Shown: positions 42,557 through 51,259, counted from the first letter of the stretch. The stretch: DNA of 53,007 bases from Flavobacteriales bacterium (GCA_021739695.1 JAIPBM010000031.1:1-53007), one strand, 5' to 3'. The notes: generated by a model from the sequence alone, not told the origin. Numbers and translations are program-made.

Positions 42557-43717
42557 ATGGAACGTTCGCAAGAAGCTACCTTACCGTCCTCGAAACTAGT
42601 TCGCGACAATACCGAGTTACTTGTCAGACGACTAGTCATCAGAAGCAGATTGGCTGGGGAAAAGGAAGAATTCCTTTTGGAGAGACACCTAATTGAGTAC
42701 AAAAATGGCAAGCCTATACGAGCTATCATTGGTATTCCAACTACAGGCTGCAATTATGCACGGTTAAACGGCGCATGTAGCATGTGTGGACATCCTGATA
42801 GTGGACTCTGGGACATAAATCTCACTGATGATACTATAATAGAGTTATTTCAATCAAGTATTGAGAAAATCCGTCCAATGAAACCGAATTCGCTTGGCGT
42901 GTATTGTTCCGGTTCTTTTTTTGATGACAACGAGGTGTCGGTAAAACTTAAGCAGAGGATATGTAAATCTATTGCTGATGAAGCTTGGATTGAAGAGGTT
43001 GTAGTTGAAAGTCTACCGCAGTATATCACAAAACCAAAAATAGAAGCCGTCCAGCGCATGCTTGGTTCGATAAGGCTAAAGATTGGCATTAGTCTCGAAA
43101 CCGCAAATCAATTCATTCGATCCTCAGTCTTATTAAAGAAGGTACCTAGTCTTAGTTACATAAAAGCGACTGAAGCGTGTGGTGAATTGAAAAATGTATA
43201 CAGCATTGCTTATGCTGTCATTAAGCCTCCATTCTTAACTGAAGGTGAAGCAATATGGGAAGGAGCTGAGACTATTCATTCCGCTGTCATGATGAAGTTT
43301 GACGAAATCTCTTTAGAGCCCTTATCTCTTCAATCAGGAACATTACAAAGTTTGTTGGAAAAACAGGGACATTATGATATGTCTTCCATTTGGACTTTGG
43401 TAAATATTCTAAAACTATGGCAGAGTAAGTATCCATCTGATTTGAACTCAATAACTATAAAAATCGGTGGTGAGGTTTATACTCCACTTCCCTACAAGAC
43501 CTTTTTAAGGTGTAGCACCTGTGAGAATAAAGCATTTAAAGAGTTAGAAAAAATTGGTGTGGAAATAGACTTGCCACGTATTTCCATTGACAATCCGGAT
43601 GGACAGTGCGATACTCAATGTTGCACATACATTGAGCCAAATCCATTAGAAATTAGAGAGCCAAATCCTAGTGCAGTAACTCAACGAGTAATTAAGATAA
43701 TTAACCTTATTAACTAG
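42557..43717 (+). CDS. Radical-SAM protein with CX8CX2C cluster (RaSEA-like)
   Basis: A protein of about 386 aa. C65, C74 and C77 (GCNYARLNGACSMCGH) form a CX8CX2C iron-sulfur motif resembling the archaeosine-synthase (RaSEA) and Elp3-like branch of radical SAM enzymes. A TIM-barrel-like order follows (LGVYCSGSFFDDNE; EVVVESLPQYI; LKIGISLETAN; EEISLEPLSL-like end). A C-terminal cluster (RCSTCENK; GQCDTQCC) may hold a second metal site. A TTG at 42416 would add 47 residues including another CxxC. True substrate is unknown; it is the first gene of the four-gene operon. Confidence 0.85.
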   Translation: MERSQEATLPSSKLVRDNTELLVRRLVIRSRLAGEKEEFLLERHLIEYKNGKPIRAIIGIPTTGCNYARLNGACSMCGHPDSGLWDINLTDDTIIELFQSSIEKIRPMKPNSLGVYCSGSFFDDNEVSVKLKQRICKSIADEAWIEEVVVESLPQYITKPKIEAVQRMLGSIRLKIGISLETANQFIRSSVLLKKVPSLSYIKATEACGELKNVYSIAYAVIKPPFLTEGEAIWEGAETIHSAVMMKFDEISLEPLSLQSGTLQSLLEKQGHYDMSSIWTLVNILKLWQSKYPSDLNSITIKIGGEVYTPLPYKTFLRCSTCENKAFKELEKIGVEIDLPRISIDNPDGQCDTQCCTYIEPNPLEIREPNPSAVTQRVIKIINLIN

Positions 43718-43724
43718 TGGTATC

Positions 43725-45098
43725 ATGGAATTCTGGAACATCATAATAGCTGTGGGGATACTTCTTCTCCTTTCACTCTCAGGTCTTTTTGTTAAATCTA
43801 AAGATTTCAGTCTGAGCTTCTTATTGGGTGAGCGAAGTCTAAGCTGGAAGGACATTGCGTTCTCAATGGCGGCCGGAGTTGTTGGGGGTGGAATTCTCTT
43901 AACCTACTCGGCCTATGCATACCAATATGGTATATCTGCTTATTTCATTTTTATCGGAATAGCCTTGGGAGTTCTTATGTTACTTTGGGTAACAAAAAAG
44001 TATAAGAAACTAATCGATGAACAAGAATTAATCACACTACCCGAGTTATTTCGCCATCTGTATGGCGTCCGTGCAAGCAAGCTTAGTTCATACATTGTCC
44101 TAGGTTGGTCTTTTGGATTTATTTGTATGCAATTGGTCGCTGCTGGCGTTCTGCTTGAAGGCATGATTGGTTTACCATATTGGCTTTGTATTGTCTTTGC
44201 TGCGGGTCTGGTCTTGTTGTACTTACTTAAGAACGGTTTTGCTGCGGTAGTAAAGACGGACTTTATTCAGCTAGTGGCACTTTTAATCTTCTTTACGCTT
44301 CTTACAGCTAGTGTGTTAGTCTCATCTTCAGCACGCGAGGCAATCACAACCCTTTCCTTTGAATCAATGAAGATTGAAGAAATCATTGGGTTTGTTTTGC
44401 TTGGAATGCTGAACATCATAGTATCTGCTGATTTGTGGCAACGCATATATGCAGCAAAGTCCACGGGCGCTGCAAATAAAGGCATCATTGTAGCTTTTGT
44501 ATTGGTTTTGTTCGCTGGCCTTGTATTGATAACTCCAACTTTAATGATTAAGACTTTGGGAGTTGAAATTGATCCAAACATGGCACTCATGGGAGGGATA
44601 AAGTCAATAATTGGGCATTCCGCCCTCTTAGGAGTAGCATTTGCCGCTGTTCTTAGTGCTGTCATTTCGGCTCTTGACACGATGATATTTGTTGCTGGAG
44701 TGTCATTATCTAACGACATTAGTATCCGTTTGATGGGAGGCCCAATCTCTGATCGAGTTAAAGGCACCAAGTTTTGGATGGTTGTAGTTACCATTGTTGC
44801 CTGTGTTTTGTCTGTTCAGTTCAGAAGTTTGCTAGATATAGGTCTTGCTATATCTAGCTTGGGACTGTCTCTGGTCCCGGCCGTCATTATGGGTCTGTTC
44901 ATCAAGGATGGGAAAATCAAAAGGAGCGCAACAGTTGTGTACAGCTTGCGATTCGGATTGATTGGCTTTTTCGGCCTAATAGTATCTAGCTTGGTGTTTG
45001 ACGGAGATATATTGACCCCTGTTAATTCTTTGGTCACCTTGCCTTGTTCAATTGTGGGAGCGGTTTACGGTCACTTCTATGGGCGTGAGAATGAATAA
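43725..45098 (+). CDS. Sodium:solute symporter (SSS family)
   Basis: This 457-aa protein has about thirteen membrane helices. SFLLGERSLSWKDIAFSMAA and GVVGGGILLTYSAYAYQYG match the first helices of SSS transporters (LeuT fold). LGWSFGFICMQLVAAGVLLE and FAAVLSAVISALDTMIFVAG are the later conserved helices, the second with a possible sodium-binding Ser/Asp pair. SSS proteins import solutes such as sugars, amino acids, pantothenate or choline with sodium. The substrate is unknown, and the operon context suggests a precursor or product for the UbiA and cyclase-like proteins. Confidence 0.85.
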   Translation: MEFWNIIIAVGILLLLSLSGLFVKSKDFSLSFLLGERSLSWKDIAFSMAAGVVGGGILLTYSAYAYQYGISAYFIFIGIALGVLMLLWVTKKYKKLIDEQELITLPELFRHLYGVRASKLSSYIVLGWSFGFICMQLVAAGVLLEGMIGLPYWLCIVFAAGLVLLYLLKNGFAAVVKTDFIQLVALLIFFTLLTASVLVSSSAREAITTLSFESMKIEEIIGFVLLGMLNIIVSADLWQRIYAAKSTGAANKGIIVAFVLVLFAGLVLITPTLMIKTLGVEIDPNMALMGGIKSIIGHSALLGVAFAAVLSAVISALDTMIFVAGVSLSNDISIRLMGGPISDRVKGTKFWMVVVTIVACVLSVQFRSLLDIGLAISSLGLSLVPAVIMGLFIKDGKIKRSATVVYSLRFGLIGFFGLIVSSLVFDGDILTPVNSLVTLPCSIVGAVYGHFYGRENE

Positions 45099-45109
45099 TT
45101 CTTTGATTA

Positions 45110-45991
45110 ATGAAGTACCTGAGGTTTGCGCGTCCGCTTTACTGGCTTCCGACTATATCCAGTTCAATCAGTGGCTGGTTGTCAACAAATCCAACCTTTG
45201 ACTGGTCATTAGTTGTTCTGCTTGTAGTTATGGTTGGGCCTGGGCTTTCCGGTTTTGCTGAAGCTTTTAATGGCCTGCAAGATGAAGACTTCGACCGAGA
45301 ATCAAAACAGTACAAGTTTTTCGGAATTAGTTTAGCTGGAGGGACTGGGCAACTGTCAAAACGAGAAATTTTACGTAATAATGCGGCTTGGTTCATATTG
45401 GTTCTCACGGGCACGTCAATACTTATCTCATTATATTTTGGGGCATGTACAACCCTACTATGCTTAACTGCACTATCTGTTGGCTATCTGTATTCCAGTT
45501 CAACTGTTAAACTAAACAGGTCAGAGTGGTTCAGACAGGCATTACTTTTTCTTGGATACGGACCAATTGCCTTTTTTATCGGAGTGTCAACTGGAATCTC
45601 AGATTGGAATTATCTATCACATGATCAGGTTTTCTTTTCAGTAATGTCTGGTGTAATGGTTGTTTCAGTTGGAGTAACTTCCGATGTGCTAGATTATACA
45701 GATAACATAAAGTCAGGCAAACGAAACATTGTAACGCTCTATGGTCCGAAAATGTCGCTGACGGTATCCACTATAATAAGCTGGCTAGTGTTGGCTATAA
45801 CATTCGCCTATTCTGAAGCTAAAGTCAATCTCCATCAAAGAGAGGTAGTTCTTCTATTGATTGTCTTCCTGATGTTTGTAAGAACAAAATTACTTATGAA
45901 CTTTCAAAATCCTCCTGTGATTATCAGATCTCATTTGATTTCTATAGGGATAGAGATTCTATTTCCATTTGTAATGGTTTTCAATGCATAG
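45110..45991 (+). CDS. UbiA-family prenyltransferase or terpene cyclase
   Basis: A 293-aa membrane protein with about eight helices. NGLQDEDFD at residues 54-62 is the first Asp-rich motif (NxxxDxxxD). DVLDYTDNIKSGKRN at 192-206 is the second (DxxDxxDxxxGKR). These bind the magnesium-diphosphate of a prenyl substrate. UbiA enzymes prenylate aromatic rings, sugars or heme; some are terpene cyclases. The neighbouring cyclase-like toroid protein overlaps by 8 bp, so both probably act on a prenyl compound. Confidence 0.85.
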   Translation: MKYLRFARPLYWLPTISSSISGWLSTNPTFDWSLVVLLVVMVGPGLSGFAEAFNGLQDEDFDRESKQYKFFGISLAGGTGQLSKREILRNNAAWFILVLTGTSILISLYFGACTTLLCLTALSVGYLYSSSTVKLNRSEWFRQALLFLGYGPIAFFIGVSTGISDWNYLSHDQVFFSVMSGVMVVSVGVTSDVLDYTDNIKSGKRNIVTLYGPKMSLTVSTIISWLVLAITFAYSEAKVNLHQREVVLLLIVFLMFVRTKLLMNFQNPPVIIRSHLISIGIEILFPFVMVFNA

Positions 45992-48614
45992 GCCCCTCAT
46001 AGATACGACTAAAAGCATTTTGATAAATAAATGGAGACGCTTGACAAGGCAAGCCACATTTTGCTTAACCACTAGCATCGCTTCGGTTGTTAAAACCGTT
46101 CTCCTGCCAATCTGGTGGTTACTGGAGAGGGTACTACCATGGTTGTATCAGAAAGCAAATGCTTCATCTAACTTCATCCTAATGACTATTGGCCAATTGC
46201 GGAAAAGGTTAGTTGGTCAATCACTGCAAACCAAGAATAAAATTTTCCTGCTTAGAAAGTTTACTCTTGGATTATGTTTTCCGTTATTATTTGCTTTCTA
46301 TGCTTTAAGATATTTCAATACAAAACTGGATTTGGGACTTCAAAATTTTATTTTGGTTCCAACATACTTTTTTCTATCCGACAAGATATTTAGCAAATTT
46401 AGACTGTTCATAGAACGATACAGTTACCTTGCGCCCAACTCTCTGGTTAGGGCCGTAAATAAGGATCATACTCTGCGTGAGATGAGTGTATACTTCCTAG
46501 GATTATTGCTTCCTTACTTGATTATTTCTGCTTTGTTTTGTTTTAATTTTTATTTCGAGCTGAAACCTTCAAGTTTAAAAATAATCGAAAAGACTATCAC
46601 AATTTGGTATTTTCTTGGAAGCGCCGCTCTTTTTGTTTCTGTCATTTCACCAATCGGAGATTTAAAAGAGTCATCAAATGGATATAATTCTGAAAAGCGC
46701 ATGTTCTTAGGAATTCCAAGTGCTCGATTAATGCTTACCACACACAATGCTGCACTAACTATGCTAATTGAAGAGTTGGTCGCCACTTTACTGTTCATAT
46801 ATTTTTCCACTGCTTTGGGGATGTATATTTCTCAAGGGGCAGGTACCGAAGGTTTCTTCTTCATCGAAGCTGAACTGACAAATTCCCTTGGAACCGATTT
46901 CTTGGATTATAAATGGCTATTGTACTTTCTATATCAGGCCACCACAATTATTTCCTCACAAGGGTTTTCGGGTGTTACTCCAGTTGGGGGGCAAGCGTTA
47001 GCTTATGTAGTGGTTTCGATTATTCTCTGTGGCATGTACATTATTGGACTCATTTCTCCTATATTCGGCATGGTTTCAAGCTCTAATAAGCGCAACTCCG
47101 AGAAGTACTTAAACAATACTTTAGTATCGAAGGTGTTGGCCGATTCAATAAGTCAGTTGTCCGCTCAAAGGACATCAAAGGGATTTTGGTCAGGCATCAA
47201 TAAAAGCTGTGCTGTAAGTTCAGCTTGCTGTGCCATTGCTTTAAAGCGCGGTGGCTTAGTGGACAAGTCATTTGAAATATACCAATCTAGAGAAGAACAC
47301 TCACACAATGGTACTATAACTCTATCCAATGGGTTATGGGATATTTACTCAGCATCGGATATCTCATGGGAGACATACTCTCACCATCTGGACGCGAACG
47401 AATATTTTCTTCTACTTTGTTTTGGCGCATCTCTGGGGTATCCTGTAATTAAGGAACTTGAAACAGTGAATGGATCAAGTGCGAATTGGGATGAAGGGGA
47501 TGGTGTCCATTGGGGATCGTATGGTCACATAGCATTTTCTTTGTGCAATTCTCAAAAGGAGGACCAAGCATCAGTCTGTGACATTTTACGTCGTCGGCAA
47601 TCTGCATCTGGTAGTTTTTATGGGGATACGGTCCTTACTTCTTTGGTCGTGTGTTTTTTTACGTACTCGTCATTGGCAGGTTCTCTTTTGCAGGATGCGT
47701 TGCAGTGGTTAGCTTCTTCTGAGAATGAACCCATGCAGCGTCCTTTTGATTCGGTTTGCATTTGGGATACTGCCTTTAGTTTGGTGACATTAAGAAGATA
47801 TGGCTACAACTATAGTGATTTGAAACTGAGCTTCGAATGGCTTGTCGGAAAGTACGAAGAGCGCTACGCTGGATGGTCATGGTCCACTGAGTCGAAGGGC
47901 ATAAAATGTCTGGATACCACAACAGCCGTTTTAGAGGCATTGGATGGGAACGATTATTTGGATTGGACTCTTAATCAAATGCAAAATCAAGCTTTGGATG
48001 AAATCAACAGCCTGCCACCAACAGCCGAATCTAACACCTTTCAAGACGACTATGGTTATCACGCGTACTGTCCTATCATCCATTCACGGATTCTATGGCT
48101 TCAGCGTACTTCAAGCGCCACTAGCGCGGGATGGAACAAGGTTGAGGCTTTTCTCGGCAGTGGCAATACAGTAGTAAGCCCCTGGTTTAAGGATAGGCAT
48201 ATTACAACTGGCCTAGGATTGTACTATGCATCTAAATCTATTGTCAAACCGACTAAAGGAATGATAAAAATTCATTCGCAATTGATAACTGACATGTCTA
48301 AGGGACGAATTCAATCGCCTGAAGGCAAATTATCAGCATTACTTGGAGTTGTTTCGGTCAGACGCAACTGGGGCATAAACGAAGTAGAAGGTTATGGACG
48401 AGGAAGTAAGGAATTTCCAAAATGGTTAGGAACTATCACAGATCTTTTAGAAGATGTGATACGTAAAAGCTATGATAATAGCAACAACAAATGGATTCCT
48501 AGTTCAGTAGGCTATTTTGGCCATGGTGTTTACTATACCAATGAAGTGTTCATAACCAACTTGGCGTGCATGGCCCTTATGGAGCTGACCGAGTATTTTG
48601 GATCGAGTCGATAA
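45984..48614 (+). CDS. Channel-like membrane segment fused to terpene-cyclase-like toroid
   Basis: An 876-aa protein in two halves. Residues about 85-375 contain about seven membrane helices. Within them, YQATTIISSQGFSGVTPVGG (about 317-336) followed by a long hydrophobic helix recalls the pore loop and inner helix of two-TM potassium channels, but GFSG stands where GYGD is usual. Residues about 400-860 are all-alpha, with WDTAFSLVTLRRYG (W594), GWSW (630-633) and CLDTTTAVLEAL (C642-D644-T645). These match repeats of class II terpene cyclases and prenyltransferases, with CLDT where DxDD is usual, so the central Asp is kept and the outer Asp is Cys. No named family fits the fusion. Confidence 0.75.
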   Translation: MHRPLIDTTKSILINKWRRLTRQATFCLTTSIASVVKTVLLPIWWLLERVLPWLYQKANASSNFILMTIGQLRKRLVGQSLQTKNKIFLLRKFTLGLCFPLLFAFYALRYFNTKLDLGLQNFILVPTYFFLSDKIFSKFRLFIERYSYLAPNSLVRAVNKDHTLREMSVYFLGLLLPYLIISALFCFNFYFELKPSSLKIIEKTITIWYFLGSAALFVSVISPIGDLKESSNGYNSEKRMFLGIPSARLMLTTHNAALTMLIEELVATLLFIYFSTALGMYISQGAGTEGFFFIEAELTNSLGTDFLDYKWLLYFLYQATTIISSQGFSGVTPVGGQALAYVVVSIILCGMYIIGLISPIFGMVSSSNKRNSEKYLNNTLVSKVLADSISQLSAQRTSKGFWSGINKSCAVSSACCAIALKRGGLVDKSFEIYQSREEHSHNGTITLSNGLWDIYSASDISWETYSHHLDANEYFLLLCFGASLGYPVIKELETVNGSSANWDEGDGVHWGSYGHIAFSLCNSQKEDQASVCDILRRRQSASGSFYGDTVLTSLVVCFFTYSSLAGSLLQDALQWLASSENEPMQRPFDSVCIWDTAFSLVTLRRYGYNYSDLKLSFEWLVGKYEERYAGWSWSTESKGIKCLDTTTAVLEALDGNDYLDWTLNQMQNQALDEINSLPPTAESNTFQDDYGYHAYCPIIHSRILWLQRTSSATSAGWNKVEAFLGSGNTVVSPWFKDRHITTGLGLYYASKSIVKPTKGMIKIHSQLITDMSKGRIQSPEGKLSALLGVVSVRRNWGINEVEGYGRGSKEFPKWLGTITDLLEDVIRKSYDNSNNKWIPSSVGYFGHGVYYTNEVFITNLACMALMELTEYFGSSR

Positions 48615-48673
48615 TGTAGTTAAATTATTACTCATTCTTCGCAAATTGTCTCCCGACAAAGTTGGTAGTCTAA

Positions 48674-49078
48674 TTACCATCTCAACCGAAAATATGAGGC
48701 AGCCGCTTGAGATCTCTTATCGGAAACTCGTTGAGTGATTTGAGATTCCCAATATGAAGCATTTTTAGAGGTCACATCAAGATTACAACCACATGTTGGG
48801 CATGATTGAGATTGCCAACCTTGTGCAATTCCTTCCTTGCACACTTCGCAGATTACCTGAATATCTACAACGATCCATGCACGTTTACTTTTTAGCCACT
48901 TCCAGTTCCACTGAAGCATGTGACCATCAATTCTGTCTTGTCGATAATTCCAATAAAAAGGTTTCGCAAAATAGGTCACGTACAGATAGAAGGAAAAAAA
49001 CACAATCCCACAGGATCCCACAATAATCAGAAACCCTCCAACAACGATGGGGTCTATTGACTGTTGAATGGAGCTCAT
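48674..49078 (-). CDS. Membrane protein with zinc-ribbon-like domain
   Basis: A 134-aa protein with one N-terminal membrane helix (VGGFLIIVGSCGIVFFSFYL). A cytoplasmic tail follows that contains CEVCKEG and CPTCGCN, which can form a four-cysteine zinc site. A C-terminal charged helix (SDKRSQAAASYFRLRW) ends it. No family is recognised. It converges with the four-gene operon, whose stop is 59 bp away, and could be a separate small regulator or membrane adaptor. Confidence 0.6.
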   Translation of the reverse strand: MSSIQQSIDPIVVGGFLIIVGSCGIVFFSFYLYVTYFAKPFYWNYRQDRIDGHMLQWNWKWLKSKRAWIVVDIQVICEVCKEGIAQGWQSQSCPTCGCNLDVTSKNASYWESQITQRVSDKRSQAAASYFRLRW

Positions 49079-49289
49079 TTTTTAGGCGGGTTATTGTGCG
49101 CCAAATGTAGAGATTACTCTAGGGTGATTCAACTGTGGTCCTCCCGTGGTGCAAACGTGACGGTCAGAGCAATCGCATATTCATTATTTACCATAGCAGT
49201 AGAGATAGGGTTGGGGAGTACAATGTAAAAAGAAAAACTCTAGACGAACAACCCGTCTCAAGGATCACCCATGTCCAAAATCACAACAA

Positions 49290-49317
49290 AAAAGCTCTTA
49301 TTTTCAGAAGAGCTTTT
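49290..49317 (-). terminator. Intrinsic terminator of the gene at 49330
   Basis: AAAAGCTCTT and AAGAGCTTTT form a 10-bp stem with an 8-base loop; on the minus strand it is followed by a TTTTTT run that continues from the stem. It lies 13 bp after the stop of the 49330-49692 gene. The 49079-49289 gap next to it holds no convincing gene. Confidence 0.85.
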
Positions 49318-49329
49318 GAATCCGATTGA

Positions 49330-49692
49330 CTAGATACCCAATTCGTCAGCAAGCATTCGAGCTGTTTCTTCGAATGAGAACCAAGCGAACCAGTTCTTCA
49401 TGTCACCTTGAACGACAGGTGCCACTCCTGTAGCTTCGAAATTTTCAAGCCGCAATTCTTCGATTTCATCATAATGCTCATCGAAGAAGCTGTGGGTGTC
49501 CACGTAGTAGATGAGAGAATTCACTATGCCGCTCACGCAACCGTGCGAAAGAAGATTTCGGAAAAAGGAAAGTGGTTCACCGCCACTGTATTCAAGTGCC
49601 GCTTCGGCAACTTTTGCTCGGATGGTACCTCGCTCATTTTCCATGATGTCCGTTAGTCTGCTGGTAAGAGGTGTGTGATTTTTTGTGTCCAT
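49330..49692 (-). CDS. Acidic small protein, DUF7222-like
   Basis: A 120-aa soluble, acidic protein. FFDEHYDEIEELRLENFEAT and MKNWFAWFSFEETARMLADE are reminiscent of short acidic proteins found on Bacteroidota mobile elements (DUF7222-like). The LLSHGCVSGIVNSLIYYVDT segment is the likely conserved core. Acidic DNA-mimic functions such as anti-restriction have been proposed for comparable proteins, but nothing here proves it. A terminator follows. Confidence 0.7.
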   Translation of the reverse strand: MDTKNHTPLTSRLTDIMENERGTIRAKVAEAALEYSGGEPLSFFRNLLSHGCVSGIVNSLIYYVDTHSFFDEHYDEIEELRLENFEATGVAPVVQGDMKNWFAWFSFEETARMLADELGI

Positions 49693-50277
49693 AGTGTGAA
49701 ATGGGTTATTTGATAATCTCCCAGATTAAAGGACAAGGGAATAGGAACCGGTGCAAGTAGGAATGTCCGTAGGATAGCATTGCTTGCACAGGTTACGGTC
49801 TTGTCCAATCTTTGGGGGATTATCATGCCCATGCACTGGACACGTTCACACATCCGGGCAGACAGGACAGTGGGGAATGAGTAGGGAACAGAAAGGCCCA
49901 TTGCGTGGCAAAATGAAACGGTTCCAAGAAAACCCTGACCGAAGGAGAAAGGGTGTCGCGGATCGGTTTCTGTGCGGATGAAAGGGTCGATTTGACGGAA
50001 TTGACACGTAGGGAAGTGAAACGGCCACGTGCAAGGGTGGCAATGTGACCCTCATGGGGCTCTCACCTTAACATCGAAACGGTTTTGGAAATAAATTTTT
50101 GCAATTCATTTCCAAAATGGTTTCAACCGCTGTCCACCGGAAATTGCTTTTTCAAAAATCAGTCACGCTTGGCGTGGTGTTTTTGGAAATGGGATTGGAG
50201 GAAATTATTTGTGAATGTGTGAAGCTGCCTTCGAGCCTCAGGTGATTGCGAGAGCGTTCCGATTACGAACAAAAGCA
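49693..50277. other. Noncoding stretch with TTTTGGAAAT repeats
   Basis: No convincing gene is seen in this 585-bp stretch. AAACGGTTTTGGAAATAAA (50077-50095) and TTCATTTCCAAAATGGTTT (50105-50123) form an imperfect 19-bp inverted repeat with three mismatches. TTTTGGAAAT recurs at 50181-50190, and a CACGC-TTG-GCGTG hairpin lies at 50164-50176. Such repeats near the centre of an element fit a replication origin, an oriT or a regulator-binding cluster. A weak cysteine-rich frame on the minus strand at 49726-49836 is described under findings. Confidence 0.5.
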
Positions 50278-50311
50278 AAGCCCCACTCACCTTATCAGGT
50301 GGGCAGGGCTT
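50278..50311 (-). terminator. Terminator of the FISUMP gene
   Basis: AAGCCCCACTCACC and GGTGGGCAGGGCTT form a stem (one bulged CA pair, one G-T wobble) with a TTATCA loop. Read on the minus strand it is followed by TTGCTTTTG. It lies 70 bp downstream of the 50381-51259 gene. Confidence 0.7.
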
Positions 50312-50380
50312 CTCAAGTAGGGCGAATACTTGATTTAAATTGAACTTTTGTTCATCCGAATCCGAGGTTAAGCCTGAAGG

Positions 50381-51259
50381 CTAATCCTTCACACATCGAA
50401 CAGATAGTCCTTGGTTCTTGTCGGCCATGGGATCACTATAAACGACACTGTAAGCCTCAAGCATGTTAAAATTCCAAGCATTCCCAAGGCCAAATTCTTC
50501 TTCCGCTTGAGTAGATGTCCACCAATAAGCTGAGGTGTTAAATCCGGTATAGCTTCCATTTGCTAGCCTTTTCCCAGTAGGAAGAGCATTGAATCCACTT
50601 GCATTATTTCCCTGTACTCCCCATGTACGCATCAAAGCCGCTGTATTTTGCGATCCCAAGTACGTCAGGAGTTCGTTAAATTCCGCCTGAGAGGGAACAT
50701 GCCATCCAGTGGGGCACAGGTTTCTTGGATCTTCTACTGCAAACCAGTTATAGTACACGGCCGAATTGTTAAATGAATACGCACCCTCATTTAAGCTGGC
50801 CCATTCAGTATCACTAGATACTGAGGGAATCAAATCTCCATTCGCGAAGTTTCCTGTCCCAAAATTCACCCCCATCCATTCTTGACCATTGCCGAACACG
50901 ATGGAAGGATAATGGTCTCCATTGACGTCTGTGACACCATCGCCTGGTGCGGTGGTGAAATTTCCACAAGAAGTTTCACATAGACCTAAAGAAGAATACG
51001 TACCGCTCGTTGCTTCTTGACAGCTTCCGTCAACACAGTTATATCTGGGCACACAAACGGAGTTGCACTCACTCTGTGAGGCGTATGATCCGTTGTTGTC
51101 TTGTACGCAGTTGTTGTTGACGCACTCGTATCTGTTGTTGGGTACAATATCATCGTCATCCTCATCAGGACTACATCCTATGGTCAGAACAACAAGTGCC
51201 ACAGGCAAGTAGCATATGATTCGGTTAATGAGTGAGTGAATTTCTCCGATGCGTTTCAT
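50381..51259 (-). CDS. FISUMP-domain lipoprotein with Cys-rich repeats
   Basis: A 292-aa lipoprotein with lipobox ALVVLTIGCS and an acidic linker (PDEDDDDI). Two tandem Cys-rich units of about 27 residues follow: RYECVNNNCVQDNNGSYASQ then SECNSVC, and RYNCVDGSCQEATSGTYSSL then GLCETSC. The rest is a FISUMP domain (VNFGTGNFANGDLIP; LCPTGWHVPSQAEFNELL; NAWNFNMLEAYS; SVRCVKD), a Fibrobacter/Bacteroidota surface domain related to C-type-lectin-like folds. The Cys pairs probably form disulfides outside the cell. It is divergent from the XRE regulator. Confidence 0.9.
   Translation of the reverse strand: MKRIGEIHSLINRIICYLPVALVVLTIGCSPDEDDDDIVPNNRYECVNNNCVQDNNGSYASQSECNSVCVPRYNCVDGSCQEATSGTYSSLGLCETSCGNFTTAPGDGVTDVNGDHYPSIVFGNGQEWMGVNFGTGNFANGDLIPSVSSDTEWASLNEGAYSFNNSAVYYNWFAVEDPRNLCPTGWHVPSQAEFNELLTYLGSQNTAALMRTWGVQGNNASGFNALPTGKRLANGSYTGFNTSAYWWTSTQAEEEFGLGNAWNFNMLEAYSVVYSDPMADKNQGLSVRCVKD

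Noticed and set aside
49135-49329. Plus-strand frame across the terminator before 49330
   Set aside because: It runs through the hairpin of the intrinsic terminator and shows no protein-like pattern.
49846-50055. Minus-strand frame of 69 residues in the noncoding stretch
   Set aside because: Rich in Pro and Arg with no recognisable motif until the CPVCPDV end; reads as chance translation.
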